Assembly: GCA_022824585.1 (NCBI GenBank)
Contig: JAJDZN010000054.1
Location: 1-44,295, forward strand
Reading direction: 5' to 3'
DNA length: 44,295 nucleotides
DNA from: Bryobacterales bacterium
Lineage (GTDB): Bacteria > Acidobacteriota > Terriglobia > Bryobacterales > UBA6623
The position numbers and the translations under genes are program-made. The notes beneath the pieces are model-generated. The model saw only the letters and a program-made list of their open reading frames with translations. It ran no database searches and was not told where the DNA came from. Position 1 is the stretch's first letter. The number at the start of each line of letters is the position of its first letter. This document shows positions 1-8,347 of the stretch, piece after piece.

Positions 1-618
1 CTGGGCGTTGCCTTGGGTAACGCATCTGCGTTGGCTCGCCTCGACGCGAGCTCCGCGCAGACCTTGCAGGAGATGAGCCTTCGCAGCCTGCACGGCATGG
101 CGGCTGAATTCAGGATTGGGGAACGCTATCCGATCGCGACAGCGCAGTATTCCTCCGGGGCGCCGGCTTCGCAGTCCCCGTCCTACATTCAGCCCCCGCC
201 GTCGGTGACCTTCGAAGATCTGGGCTTGAACCTGACGGCCACGCCGACGGTTCACAGCGCCACCGAAGTGACACTGGACTTGGACGTCAATTTTCGCTTG
301 CTGGCCGGCGGCGCGGTCAACGATGTGCCGATTCTGTCCAATCGCGAGTTTCAGTCGCAGGTCAGATTGCGGCAAGGGGAGTTCGCGATCGTGTCGGGCA
401 TGCAGATTTACGAGCGAAGCCGGACACGGGGAGGCTTGGCCGGGCTGGGGCAGATCCCGCTGCTCGGCGCTATCTTTAGGCGCAACGAGTGGCGCTGGAG
501 CCGACGCGACCTTCTGGCGTTGATAACCCCGAGGGTCGTCCGCCTGCCTCCGGCCGAGCTCGCAGGCTCGAGAAGCCTGCTGTTCGGCCCGGAAGACGGG
601 CCGATCCCTACGTTGTGA
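1..618 (+). CDS. Secretin C-terminal domain (GspD/PilQ-like), 5'-truncated by window edge
   Basis: The frame is open from base 1, so this is the C-terminal ~205 residues of a larger protein. The sequence shows the secretin pore signature: a VTFEDLGLNLTATPTV stretch, a conserved strand with NDVPILSNREFQSQVRLRQGE, then GLAGLGQIPLLGAIFRR and the terminal RRDLLALITPRVVR. This matches the bacterial type II/III secretion secretin family, which forms the multimeric outer-membrane channel for type II secretion or type IV pili. The N0/N1 domains that would separate GspD from PilQ lie outside the window. The protein ends about 20 residues after ITPRVV, with no obvious pilotin-binding S-domain. It is followed by a 193-base gap before the cytochrome gene, so it is probably the last gene of its operon. 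Many genes downstream encode exported enzymes, but a direct link is inference only. Confidence 0.88.
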   Translation: MGVALGNASALARLDASSAQTLQEMSLRSLHGMAAEFRIGERYPIATAQYSSGAPASQSPSYIQPPPSVTFEDLGLNLTATPTVHSATEVTLDLDVNFRLLAGGAVNDVPILSNREFQSQVRLRQGEFAIVSGMQIYERSRTRGGLAGLGQIPLLGAIFRRNEWRWSRRDLLALITPRVVRLPPAELAGSRSLLFGPEDGPIPTL

Positions 619-726
619 GCCAGTTGCGGCCGGTCCGCGTTTGGAGACGCAGCAGCGATCGAAGCTCCGGAGGCAGACGCGGCAATTGAAGCTTTCGGCG
701 CGGTCGCCCCGGCCCGTCGTCAAGTT

Positions 727-732
727 TATAAT
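727..732 (+). promoter_or_regulatory. Candidate -10 box (TATAAT) upstream of the cytochrome gene
   Basis: A perfect TATAAT lies 79 bases before the ATG at 812 in otherwise GC-rich DNA. No good -35 hexamer is seen at 16-18 bases upstream. It is the only AT-rich hexamer in the 619-811 gap, and that gap holds no other recognisable feature. Confidence 0.3.
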
Positions 733-811
733 GGCACCATGCGCCGTCGCCTGCCACGGCTGCGATAGGCTCGCGGCGCACAGTCCGATCGACAACTGGG
801 GAGGATCTGGG

Positions 812-1869
812 ATGTCAAGAAAGAGCTTGTGCGCGTTGCTGCTCCTGTCTGTTCTGCTGCTGTACTGCGGCGACGGGATGGAGGATTCGCCGGCGGAGGA
901 GGCCGAGATGGCTTGGCCCGAAATCGCTGGGTACGAACTGATGGTCGTTCCGGCCGATAACCCGATGGACGCCGCCAAGGTTGCCCTCGGCAAACAGCTC
1001 TACTACGACGAGCGCCTCAGCGGAGACGGCGCGCGGTCGTGCTACGGGTGCCATCTGAAGGAGAACGGGCTGACTGACGGGCGGGCGACCGCCTTGGGCG
1101 CGTTCGACAAGCAGTTGACTAGGGCGGCTCCGACCATGTGGAACGTCGGCTACTACGACGCACTCTACTGGGACGGGCGCTCCACAGCTCTGGAGAAGCA
1201 AGTCCAGGGTGCTTGGAGCGGTGGCAACATGGGTGCCTCCGGCAACGATGGCGCCCCTTCGATGGAAGACATTTGCGCGAACCTCAACGAGATTCCCGGC
1301 TACGCCGAGCAGTTCGATGCAGTCTTTGGCGGCCCGGCGACTCCCGACAACGTGGCCTATGCCGTCGCCGCATTCATGCGGACCATCGTGACGACAACCG
1401 AGAACTCGCGCTACATCGCGTTCCAAGCCGGAGACGAGAGCGCTCTCAACGAGCAAGAGCAGCGCGGCTGGACGATCTTTTCCGAGAAGGTCAAGTGCAC
1501 CAACTGCCATGACGGCCGTCTGCTGGCGGACAAGCAGTTCCACAACGTCGGAATCGGCATGGACGCGGAGAATCCCGACATCGGGCGGGGCAAGATCACC
1601 GAGGCCGAAGAGGATACCGGGGCGTTCAAGACTCCGAGATGTTCAATATTTCCAAGTCTGCTCCCTACTTCCACGACGGCAGCGTGGCCACGCTGGAAGA
1701 AGCCGTGGACCTCATGCTGAGCGGCGGCAAGGAAAACGAGTGGCTGGACGAGACAAATCTGGCCGATGCCAAGAACGCCGACCTCAGCGACGAAGAGAAG
1801 GCGGACCTGATGGCCTTCCTGAAGGCGCTCGACGTCGAATACACAATCGAAGAGCCCGTCCTGCCCTGA
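812..1869 (+). pseudogene. Di-haem cytochrome c peroxidase / MauG-family protein, frameshifted
   Basis: The ATG at 812 follows a GAGG about nine bases upstream and opens a hydrophobic signal segment (ALLLLSVLLLYC). The cysteine could be a lipobox, although Tyr at -1 is unusual. Two haem-binding CxxCH motifs are present: CYGCH (residues 77-81) and CTNCH (229-233). The spacing is typical of bacterial di-haem cytochrome c peroxidases, which reduce H2O2 in the periplasm, and of MauG-like oxidases. The frame runs GAFKTPR and then turns to nonsense, stopping at 1720. The expected continuation, MFNISKSAPYFHDGSVATLE, lies in another frame from 1639 to a stop at 1867-1869. One missing base near 1636 (ccgag for ccggag) would restore KTPEMFNISKSAPYFHDGS. 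The break removes the conserved C-terminal part of the second haem domain. It may be a real mutation or an assembly error; the coding quality on both sides suggests it is recent. Confidence 0.85.
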
Positions 1870-1898
1870 CCGGCCGCACGGTTCAGGCAGTTTCGGTC

Positions 1899-1933
1899 GC
1901 GGGCCCCGGCGCTTTCTGAGCGCCGGGGCCCGC
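1899..1933. terminator. Perfect 15-bp GC hairpin between convergent genes
   Basis: Bases 1899-1913 and 1919-1933 are exact reverse complements around a five-base loop, TTCTG. The hairpin lies between the stop of the plus-strand cytochrome gene (1869) and the stop of the minus-strand sulfatase (1948). It can therefore act as a bidirectional terminator. No T-tract follows on either side, so it is not a canonical intrinsic terminator. Confidence 0.7.
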
Positions 1934-1947
1934 TCTCGCATAGCGGG

Positions 1948-3561
1948 CTAGTTGGCAATCGAGGCGGTTTGGCTGTTGGCGAATCCCAAGCGGGACGCGA
2001 CCGCTTCGAGGGACTCTCCCTGCTCGATTCGGACTGGTTCTGTATACAGCAGCCAACCGCCGCGCGGCGGTGCCGCGCTACCCTTGGGGACGACCCGGTA
2101 GGCCAGCGAGGCACTCTCGTTTTGGGCCTTCACCGTCACCATCAGCGCCCCGCCGGATGCATTGCTCGTACTCAGGAGCGGGGTAGCCGTTACGTCGCTG
2201 TCTTCGTTCTCGAACATGCGCCGGTAGAGTTCTGGTTCGGGGACGAGGCCCTTGTCGTCCATCTTCCGCATCCAGTCCACGAGTTGTTCCCGCAGCAGCT
2301 CGAGCTGCTCGGCGTACTTGGGGTCTGCGGCCAGGTTGAACACTTGGTGCGGATCGGCGACGACGTCGTACAGTTCCTCGAAAGGCTTGGTGTCTTGCAT
2401 GAACGGTGCCGCCAGCGGGCCCAGCCCTCCGGACAGCTTCAGTCTCCCGAGCTCTTGGTAGACAGGCCCTTGGCTGGGAGTGCGCATGAATTGCACCCAC
2501 GGGCGATGGGACTCGAAATTGCGCACGTAGAGGAAGCGGCGGTTTCGCACTCCCCGGACCATGTCGTAGCGTTCGTCCATGCGGTCGCGCCCGTGGAATA
2601 GGTATTCCGGCTCGGGTCCTTGGCGGTCGCCAATGATGACCCGCCCGTGCATGTGATCGGGCGGCTCGCCCCCGGCCGCCGAAATCATCGTCGGCGCGAG
2701 GTCCAGAAACTGCACGAAGTCAGTCCGCAGCGTGTCCGGCTCGATATGGCCGGGCCAGCGCATGATCAGGGGAACCTTGAGCCCCGAGTCGTAGATCCAG
2801 CGCTTGCCGCGCGCCAGACCCACGCCGTGATCGCCCCAGAAGACAACTAGGGTCTCGTCGGCCAGGCCGGCCTCGTCGAGTTCGGCGAGCATCTTGCCGA
2901 TGGTGCGATCCGTGATCGTGACGACGTCGTAGTATGCCGCCCAAGCCTCGCGGGTCTTGGGCGTGTCGGGATAGTAGGGCGGCAGCGGCAGTTGCGATGC
3001 ATCGTGGATGCCTGCGCTAGGATCCGCCGTCCGGGCGGCGAACTGGCGCCGAACCGAACCCTCGTGCGAGCTGCCGAAGTTGAAGACCGCGAAGAACGGC
3101 TGGTCCGGGTCGGGCCGGTTCTTCCAGTGCGCGCTGGAGCCGGATTCGTCCCAGGCGGTTAGCGGTACGACGAAGTTGTAGTCGGTCTTCGAGTTGTTGG
3201 TTGTGTAGTAGCCGAGCCGCCGCAAGTATTCGGGAAACGCCTTCACGAAAGGTGGCGGGACCATTCTTGAGCGCATGTGGTGCGTTCCGATAGCCGTCGG
3301 GTACATTCCGGTGATGATCCCGGAGCGGGTCGGGGCGCAAACCGGGGAGTGCGAGAACGCCTCGAGGAACGTCACGCCCTGCTTGGCTAGGCGGGCGATA
3401 TTGGGTGTCCTCGCATAGGCGTCGTAAGGTTCGACCTGCTGGCCGGTGTCCTCGATGGACAGCCACAGGATGTTCGGTGGCTTCGCTTCGAGCGCCGGGT
3501 GGAAGCTGGCCAAGGTCCATGCCAGGGCCAGAGTGCCGAGAGCGATGCTGGATCGAATCAT
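1948..3561 (-). CDS. Sec-exported sulfatase, heparan N-sulfatase-like
   Basis: This 537-residue protein hydrolyses sulfate esters or sulfamates in the periplasm or outside the cell. It has an N-terminal Sec signal (IALGTLALAWTLASFHPALEA) followed by the sulfatase start PPNILWLSIEDTG, which carries metal-binding acidic residues. The FGly-forming motif is C75-A-P-T-R, followed by SGIITG, so it is a cysteine-type sulfatase that needs formylglycine modification. FWGDHGVGLARGKRWIYDSG is the second metal and substrate block. The LWLSIED opening and overall length resemble the SGSH-like S1 subgroup. The last ~60 residues look like a small beta-sandwich (VTVKAQNESASLAYRV, then WLLYTEPVRI). It lies 16 bases downstream of the HEAT-repeat gene on the same strand, so the two are probably cotranscribed. 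No formylglycine-generating enzyme is present in this window. The substrate is unknown. Confidence 0.93.
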   Translation of the reverse strand: MIRSSIALGTLALAWTLASFHPALEAKPPNILWLSIEDTGQQVEPYDAYARTPNIARLAKQGVTFLEAFSHSPVCAPTRSGIITGMYPTAIGTHHMRSRMVPPPFVKAFPEYLRRLGYYTTNNSKTDYNFVVPLTAWDESGSSAHWKNRPDPDQPFFAVFNFGSSHEGSVRRQFAARTADPSAGIHDASQLPLPPYYPDTPKTREAWAAYYDVVTITDRTIGKMLAELDEAGLADETLVVFWGDHGVGLARGKRWIYDSGLKVPLIMRWPGHIEPDTLRTDFVQFLDLAPTMISAAGGEPPDHMHGRVIIGDRQGPEPEYLFHGRDRMDERYDMVRGVRNRRFLYVRNFESHRPWVQFMRTPSQGPVYQELGRLKLSGGLGPLAAPFMQDTKPFEELYDVVADPHQVFNLAADPKYAEQLELLREQLVDWMRKMDDKGLVPEPELYRRMFENEDSDVTATPLLSTSNASGGALMVTVKAQNESASLAYRVVPKGSAAPPRGGWLLYTEPVRIEQGESLEAVASRLGFANSQTASIAN

Positions 3562-3577
3562 TGCTGGTTGGCTTGCG

Positions 3578-4165
3578 TCACTCGCATTCCCGGTAGGGGC
3601 AGGGGCGCTGTTTCAGGGTCCAGAGCGCGTGTCGGGCAACGCGCTGGACATAGTCGAACTCGTCGTTCGTGGCTGCTTGCAACTCCTTGACCAAAGGGGC
3701 GGCTTTGCCCTTGATCGCGTCAGCGGCATGTGCGGCCTGCAGGCGGACGCCGCGATTGCGGTGGGAGAGCAGCTCTGCCAAGGTTCGCAACGCCTCTGGC
3801 TCGGCTGCAGTGCCGATCAGGGCGCGCGCCGCTTGGATCCTTACTTCCGGCACGGGGTCGCCGAGTGCCTCGTTCAGCAGCGCCTGAGCATCGGAGTCCA
3901 ACTCGGGCAGGTGGGTCGCCGCGACCGCTGCCCAGTAGCGCACGGAGCCATCCTCGTGGCCCAAGGACTCAAGGGCCGCCTCGGTGGCTCCGGCTTGCTG
4001 GCCGATCGCCATTTCGCCGATGGACCTAATAGCCAGCAGGCGGTCGAACTGTTCTGCACTATTGAGATCCGCCCGCCACTGGGTGAGCGTCTTGCCCAAG
4101 TGCTCTTGCGCGGGGCCGACAGCCGGAGCCATCAAGACCATGGCGGCCACGAGTAAAATGCGCAT
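3578..4165 (-). CDS. Exported HEAT-repeat protein
   Basis: The protein is 195 residues from the ATG at 4163-4165. It starts with a clear Sec signal, MRILLVAAMVLMAPAVGPAQ, and continues with four or five HEAT-like helical repeats (AIRSIGEMA, VRYWAAVAATHL, EVRIQAARALIG, GVRLQAAHAADAI, YVQRVARHALWTL). An upstream in-frame ATG at 4267 would add a 34-residue arginine-rich stretch without a signal peptide. It would also overlap the previous gene, so I reject it. A TACAAT box ten bases before the chosen ATG supports the shorter start. HEAT repeats are protein-binding scaffolds; small exported ones next to sulfatases recur in planctomycetes and acidobacteria. Its position just before the sulfatase suggests a partner or regulator, but no enzymatic role can be assigned. 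Confidence 0.82.
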   Translation of the reverse strand: MRILLVAAMVLMAPAVGPAQEHLGKTLTQWRADLNSAEQFDRLLAIRSIGEMAIGQQAGATEAALESLGHEDGSVRYWAAVAATHLPELDSDAQALLNEALGDPVPEVRIQAARALIGTAAEPEALRTLAELLSHRNRGVRLQAAHAADAIKGKAAPLVKELQAATNDEFDYVQRVARHALWTLKQRPCPYRECE

Positions 4166-4175
4166 CTGAATCCAG

Positions 4176-4181
4176 ATTGTA
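4176..4181 (-). promoter_or_regulatory. Candidate -10 box TACAAT, leaderless-type, for the HEAT gene
   Basis: On the minus strand TACAAT is followed by only ten bases before the ATG at 4165, with no Shine-Dalgarno sequence between. Transcription would start at or within a few bases of the start codon. The same arrangement recurs at other genes in the window. Confidence 0.45.
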
Positions 4182-4263
4182 CACGCGTGCCTGTTTGCGG
4201 GAAGGCAGGGTTCGGCCTCGGCCGCCCAAGTAGCTGGTCGATGCCCTGTGCCGCGCGCGGAAG

Positions 4264-5097
4264 TCATGGCACGGGCGCGGACTCGCTCGCACGCCCTGCA
4301 TCGGCCGGTGTATCGCCGAATGTGACGGTCGATTCGGCGCTGAATCTCTTGTAGTCGGAGTATTCGATCAATACCTTCACTCGTTGGTTGCCGGTCGGAA
4401 ACGGCAGGATGTCGTCGCCCTCGGTGCGGATCGGAAACCAGTGTTCCCCGTCAACGGGTCCGTAGTCGGTGATGAAGGCCGGGAACAGGTTGCTGTCCTT
4501 GATGCGGTGAAGCTGCGGTACGGGTCGCCCTCCTGCGCGCACCACTTGACCGTGCTCCACGCCGACCCAGATCAGGCCATCGAAGAAGCGTTGGCCGTAC
4601 AGGATCTGTCTGGGACGGACTGCCAGCACGTGGCAGTCCAGTCCGTCCACTTGTTCGATTCCCTTGTAGCCGACTTTGTAAAAGCGCAGGGTCTCGCGTG
4701 TCAGCACGAACGGATTCACGTCGCGCAGGTCCCGGAAATCCTCTTCTGTCAAGCGCATCCGCTGTAGCCGCATGACCGGTCTTTTGCGATGCCGCTCTAG
4801 GCGTTCGCCCGTGCCGGTGAACGTGATGTCGCGCACTTCCTCGTAATGGCCGGCCGGCCGGACGCCCTTGAACTCGACGAATCGAAATCGCTGCGTATAG
4901 GTGTAGTTGTCGCGCTCTGCGACCAGCCTGCTGCCCGCGTCTGCAACGCTGCGGACCAAGTCGGCCGGAAACTCCGCTCTCGCGTGCGGCTCGGCTGCGG
5001 CGCATATCGCTACGATGAGTACCTTGACCGTGGCGGAGAGGCTACACGGTACTCCCAGCTTGACAAGATTCTGGGCAGGTCTCGGCGGTGTCTGCAT
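4264..5097 (-). CDS. LolA/outer-membrane-lipoprotein-sorting-like exported protein
   Basis: The protein is about 277 residues from the ATG at 5097; upstream ATGs at 5121 and 5154 are possible. A hydrophobic segment (ATVKVLIVAICAAAEPHARA) looks like a Sec signal preceded by a long n-region. The mature part has the beta-rich pattern of acidobacterial LolA-like proteins: YTYTQRFRFVEF, RFYKVGYKGIEQVDGLDCHVLAVRPR, FFDGLIWVGVEHGQVVRAGG, LFPAFITDYGPVDGEHWFPIRT and VLIEYSDYKRFSAES. Such proteins are thought to bind acyl chains or lipoproteins in the periplasm, but the function of this subgroup is unproven. The 5' end overlaps the divergent CPBP gene by up to 83 bases, so one of the two starts is probably further in. 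The gap of 98 bases to the HEAT gene, which has its own -10-like box, argues for separate transcription. Confidence 0.7.
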   Translation of the reverse strand: MQTPPRPAQNLVKLGVPCSLSATVKVLIVAICAAAEPHARAEFPADLVRSVADAGSRLVAERDNYTYTQRFRFVEFKGVRPAGHYEEVRDITFTGTGERLERHRKRPVMRLQRMRLTEEDFRDLRDVNPFVLTRETLRFYKVGYKGIEQVDGLDCHVLAVRPRQILYGQRFFDGLIWVGVEHGQVVRAGGRPVPQLHRIKDSNLFPAFITDYGPVDGEHWFPIRTEGDDILPFPTGNQRVKVLIEYSDYKRFSAESTVTFGDTPADAGRASESAPVP

Positions 5098-6058
5098 GAC
5101 GCTTGCCGTCGCCGGCTTCATTCTGGCACAGCGATTCGAGTTCCCCGCGGACATCGCGGTGCCGGTGGTGGCAGCATTCTGCTGGCAGGCAGCGCTCTAT
5201 TGCGCCGCTGTCTACCGCCCGGTCAGGGATTCGGTGTGCGGCGCGCTGTCGCCGCCCGGGCTGGCGGCCGGGATTGTCGCGGTATCCGTCGCGCCGTACG
5301 TGATCTATGCCGTTCCGACCGGATTGTTTGCGCCCGAGTCGTTGGTCAAGCTCCTCTTGTTGTGCGCCTGCGTGACGCTGCCCTACGTGCTCTTTCCGGT
5401 CTCGCGGCAGCGGCTCGCGTGGCAAGACCTGGTGGTAGCTTGCGCCTTGGCGTATCCCATGATCAGCGGCCTCAGCCCGATGTTCCGCGAGATTTACCAA
5501 GGGTTTGACCCGCCTGCGCACCGGCTGGACGCTCTTGGGAAGTTGATGCTGATTCCCATGGGCCTGTACGTGTTTCTTGGCTTGCGAAAGCTCCAAGCCA
5601 CGGCGTTTCGGCTCGTGCCTCGCCGTCAGGACTGGCGGCCGGCCCTCGACAGCGCGACATACAGCCTTCCTTGGATCGTCATTGTCGGCCTGTCGACCGG
5701 GTATTTGAAGTGGGATCCGCCGCTCGTGGACCCTCTTGGCGCTATCGCCGGGGCCGTGGGCAAGCTGCTGGGAATCTATTTCACCACCGCCTTGGCCGAG
5801 GAATTCCTCATGAGGGGGGTCGTGCAGAACCTGCTTGCCGCTTCGCTCGGCCGGCCCTTGATTGCCCAGGGGGTGGCGGCTGTGCTCTTCGGGGCGGTGC
5901 ATCTCGGGCGCGGCGACTTTCCCAACTGGGGGTACGCCGCCACCGCCGCCGTGTTGGGGTGGTTCTGCGGGCGCGCCTACTTGAAGTCGGGCAGCATCAC
6001 GCCAGCCATGATCACCCACGCCTTGGCGGTGGCCGGCCAGGAACTATTCTTCGAGTGA
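5015..6058 (+). CDS. CPBP-family intramembrane protease (Abi/Rce1-like)
   Basis: This is a multi-pass membrane protein of about 347 residues, with some eight hydrophobic segments. The catalytic signature is near the C-terminus: AEEFLMRGVVQN (the EExxxR motif), then LFGAVHLGRGDFPNW with the second-motif histidine, and MITHALAV with a further histidine. This is the CPBP family of glutamate-dependent intramembrane metalloproteases, related to eukaryotic CAAX prenyl protease Rce1. Bacterial members act in peptide maturation, bacteriocin self-immunity or unknown processing. The start is uncertain: ATG 5015 gives a short cytoplasmic lead before the first helix, whereas ATG 5096 begins right at the helix and would avoid overlap with the divergent gene. 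Neither has a good ribosome binding site. The gene ends 11 bases before the convergent SelD gene. No bacteriocin-like partner is seen beside it. Confidence 0.85.
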   Translation: MSTLTVAERLHGTPSLTRFWAGLGGVCMTLAVAGFILAQRFEFPADIAVPVVAAFCWQAALYCAAVYRPVRDSVCGALSPPGLAAGIVAVSVAPYVIYAVPTGLFAPESLVKLLLLCACVTLPYVLFPVSRQRLAWQDLVVACALAYPMISGLSPMFREIYQGFDPPAHRLDALGKLMLIPMGLYVFLGLRKLQATAFRLVPRRQDWRPALDSATYSLPWIVIVGLSTGYLKWDPPLVDPLGAIAGAVGKLLGIYFTTALAEEFLMRGVVQNLLAASLGRPLIAQGVAAVLFGAVHLGRGDFPNWGYAATAAVLGWFCGRAYLKSGSITPAMITHALAVAGQELFFE

Positions 6059-6069
6059 CTCCGGCGGGC

Positions 6070-8328
6070 TCACGCAGCTGACAGAATCGCGCCGTCGAGA
6101 GGGGATTCCCCGACCGTTCCGATCCGGGCAGCGGAGCCATAGCCTGCTTCGCGCAAGGCTGCAAGGCACGCTGCTGCGTTCGACGCGGGAACGCCGGCCA
6201 GAAGCCCTCCGGATGTTTGGGGATCGAACAGTAGCGAAAACGCCGGATGGCCCGTCGGCGAGCCGCCGTTGGCGGCGCGGTCCCAGACCTTGCGATTCTC
6301 GGGATCCAGCGTGCTTCGCACTCCGGCCTCGAAGCACGCCACAGCCCCGGCAAGCGCCGGAAGCGAGTTCAAGTCCAATGAGGCAGCGACACCCGAGGCT
6401 TCCAGCATTTCCACCAAGTGTCCGGCGAGTCCGAATCCGGTGATATCGGTGCAGGCCATCGCCCCGTAGTCTCGCAGGATTTCCGCAGCCCGGCGGCTGG
6501 GTTGCAGCATGGAGCCGATAGCGTCGTCAATCCACCGCCCTTTGGCTTCGAGCCGCATCTCGGCGGCGAACAACACCCCTGTTCCAAGCGGCTTGGTCAG
6601 GATGAGGGCCTGGCCCGGCTGCAGGCCGCCCTTGCGCAGCACCTGGTCTTGGTCGGCGAGGCCGTTCACGACGAATCCAAGCGCCAGTTCGGGACATTCG
6701 CTCGTGTGGCCGCCTGCCAAGTTGACCTTGGCTTCGTGAAATACGAGGTCTGCGCCCAGCAGCATTTGGCGCAGCAGGTGCTCGGCCTTGGAAGGCGTGC
6801 CGAACGGGATGCCCGCGACGGCCAGGGCCGATTGCGGCACTGCGCCCATGGCATAGATGTCGCTCAGGGAGTGATTCGCCGTGATCTGGCCGAAAAGATA
6901 GGGATCGTCGACGATTGCCGGGAAGAAGTCGACCGACTGCACGATCGACTGGCCTGCGGGAACGTTGATCACGGCGGCGTCGTCCCTCGAGCCCAGCCCG
7001 GCCGGTACGTCCTCGCGCCAGAATGGCTTGATCGCCTCCAGCGCCCCGCCCAGCGTGGTCGCGCCCACCTTGGACGCGCAGCCCCTGCAGCGCATGTCGC
7101 GCTCGGGCAGTTCGGCTAAGTCGAGGACGGCTTGCGGCAGCTTGGAGGCGCCAGTCTCGCCAGGGTTCATTTCAGGCAGGTCCGAGAACCTGTCCATGAA
7201 GCGCCTGTCGATCCAGTCTTTCCACTTCCAGGCCCAGGCCCCCTCGACCGACCAGCGACCGCGGGACGCGACAGCATAGCGGTCGCCCGTGCTGATCAAG
7301 CTTAGGAACCGGCTCTGCGGCCGGAATCGGCGGGCAGGCTCGCCCAGCAGAACACGCCGCAGGTTGCGCGCGAGCGGCGGTCCCTGCCGCACGGCGAAGA
7401 CACCCGCCTTTTCCCTCGGGTGGACCTGCACGGCGGCGATATCTCCCGCGGCGTAGACCTCGGAATGGGAGACCGAGCGCAGGCATTCGTCCACAAGCGC
7501 GAAGCCTTGGTCGTTGCACGCCAGTCCCGAGTCGGCCAGCCATGCGGCAGAGGAAGCCTTGGTCACCCAGACTACCTCGTGGAAATGTCCCGTCCAGCCG
7601 TCGGCGGTGCGGAGGCCGTCGCGAAAGACCTCGGCTACCCGGGCTCGGGTGTGCACCTTCACGCCGCGTTCAGCCAAGATGCGCCCGAACTTCTTGCGCG
7701 CGCAGGCGTTGTGGGTGGGCAGGATCTCGGCTGTCTCGCTGAAGACGTGGATCTCGGGATCCTTGGCCGTGCCGGAACTGGCAAAATGCGCCCGCAGGCG
7801 GTATTGCATCGCCAACGCCAGTTCGACGCCGCCTGCCCCGGCCCCAACGACCGCTATCGCGGGCGTTTCCTGCAACCGTTCGACGCGGCCCAGCAGAGCT
7901 TCCCAGCGTGGCAACAAGTTGCTGATGGGCTTCACCGGCACGGCGAATTGGTCGGCGCCGGGGACATCCTTCGTGCCGGGAGTCGAGCCGATGTTCAGCG
8001 ACAGCAGGTCGTACGGGATCGACGGCCTGTTTGCGAATCGGAGCTCTCGGCCGGCCAGATCCAGTCCTGTGACCGAGTCGTGTATGAAGCGCGCTTGACT
8101 GAACACCGCGAGTTTGCGCAGGTCGATATGGGCCTCGTCGAACGTGTAGTGCCCGGCCAGCAGGCCGGGCAGCATGCCCGAATAGGGCGTGTGCACGTCG
8201 CGGCACACCAGGGTCAGCTGGACGCCCGGCACGGGTTCCATGCCGAACATCTTCAGGACCGCAATGTGGCTGTGCCCGCCGCCAACGAGCACGAGGTCCT
8301 TGACGATGGGCGTGGGCTTTGCGTCCAT
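6070..8328 (-). CDS. selD: Bifunctional pyridine-nucleotide-disulfide oxidoreductase / selenide, water dikinase
   Basis: This is a 752-residue fusion. Residues ~1-390 are an FAD/NAD(P) oxidoreductase of the NDH-2 type: VLVGGGHSHIAVLK is the FAD dinucleotide fold, AIAVVGAGAGGVELALAMQ the NAD fold, and EVYAAGDIAAVQ the second FAD contact. This matches TIGR03169, the domain known to be fused to SelD. Residues ~410-752 are SelD, which makes selenophosphate from selenide and ATP. RCRGCASKVG (Cys 414/417) carries the catalytic cysteine, so the protein itself is not a selenoprotein. GSRDDAAVI, HSLSDIYAMGA, NLAGGHTSE, TDITGFGLAGH and FDPQTSGGLL are the usual nucleotide-binding and structural blocks. 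The N-terminal half may feed reduced selenium to the C-terminal half, but this is inference. No selA, selB, selU or tRNA-Sec is visible here. It begins 19 bases after the sialate esterase stop, so cotranscription is likely although functionally odd. Confidence 0.93.
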   Translation of the reverse strand: MDAKPTPIVKDLVLVGGGHSHIAVLKMFGMEPVPGVQLTLVCRDVHTPYSGMLPGLLAGHYTFDEAHIDLRKLAVFSQARFIHDSVTGLDLAGRELRFANRPSIPYDLLSLNIGSTPGTKDVPGADQFAVPVKPISNLLPRWEALLGRVERLQETPAIAVVGAGAGGVELALAMQYRLRAHFASSGTAKDPEIHVFSETAEILPTHNACARKKFGRILAERGVKVHTRARVAEVFRDGLRTADGWTGHFHEVVWVTKASSAAWLADSGLACNDQGFALVDECLRSVSHSEVYAAGDIAAVQVHPREKAGVFAVRQGPPLARNLRRVLLGEPARRFRPQSRFLSLISTGDRYAVASRGRWSVEGAWAWKWKDWIDRRFMDRFSDLPEMNPGETGASKLPQAVLDLAELPERDMRCRGCASKVGATTLGGALEAIKPFWREDVPAGLGSRDDAAVINVPAGQSIVQSVDFFPAIVDDPYLFGQITANHSLSDIYAMGAVPQSALAVAGIPFGTPSKAEHLLRQMLLGADLVFHEAKVNLAGGHTSECPELALGFVVNGLADQDQVLRKGGLQPGQALILTKPLGTGVLFAAEMRLEAKGRWIDDAIGSMLQPSRRAAEILRDYGAMACTDITGFGLAGHLVEMLEASGVAASLDLNSLPALAGAVACFEAGVRSTLDPENRKVWDRAANGGSPTGHPAFSLLFDPQTSGGLLAGVPASNAAACLAALREAGYGSAARIGTVGESPLDGAILSAA

Positions 8329-8347
8329 CCGCTACCCGATCCGCCCG

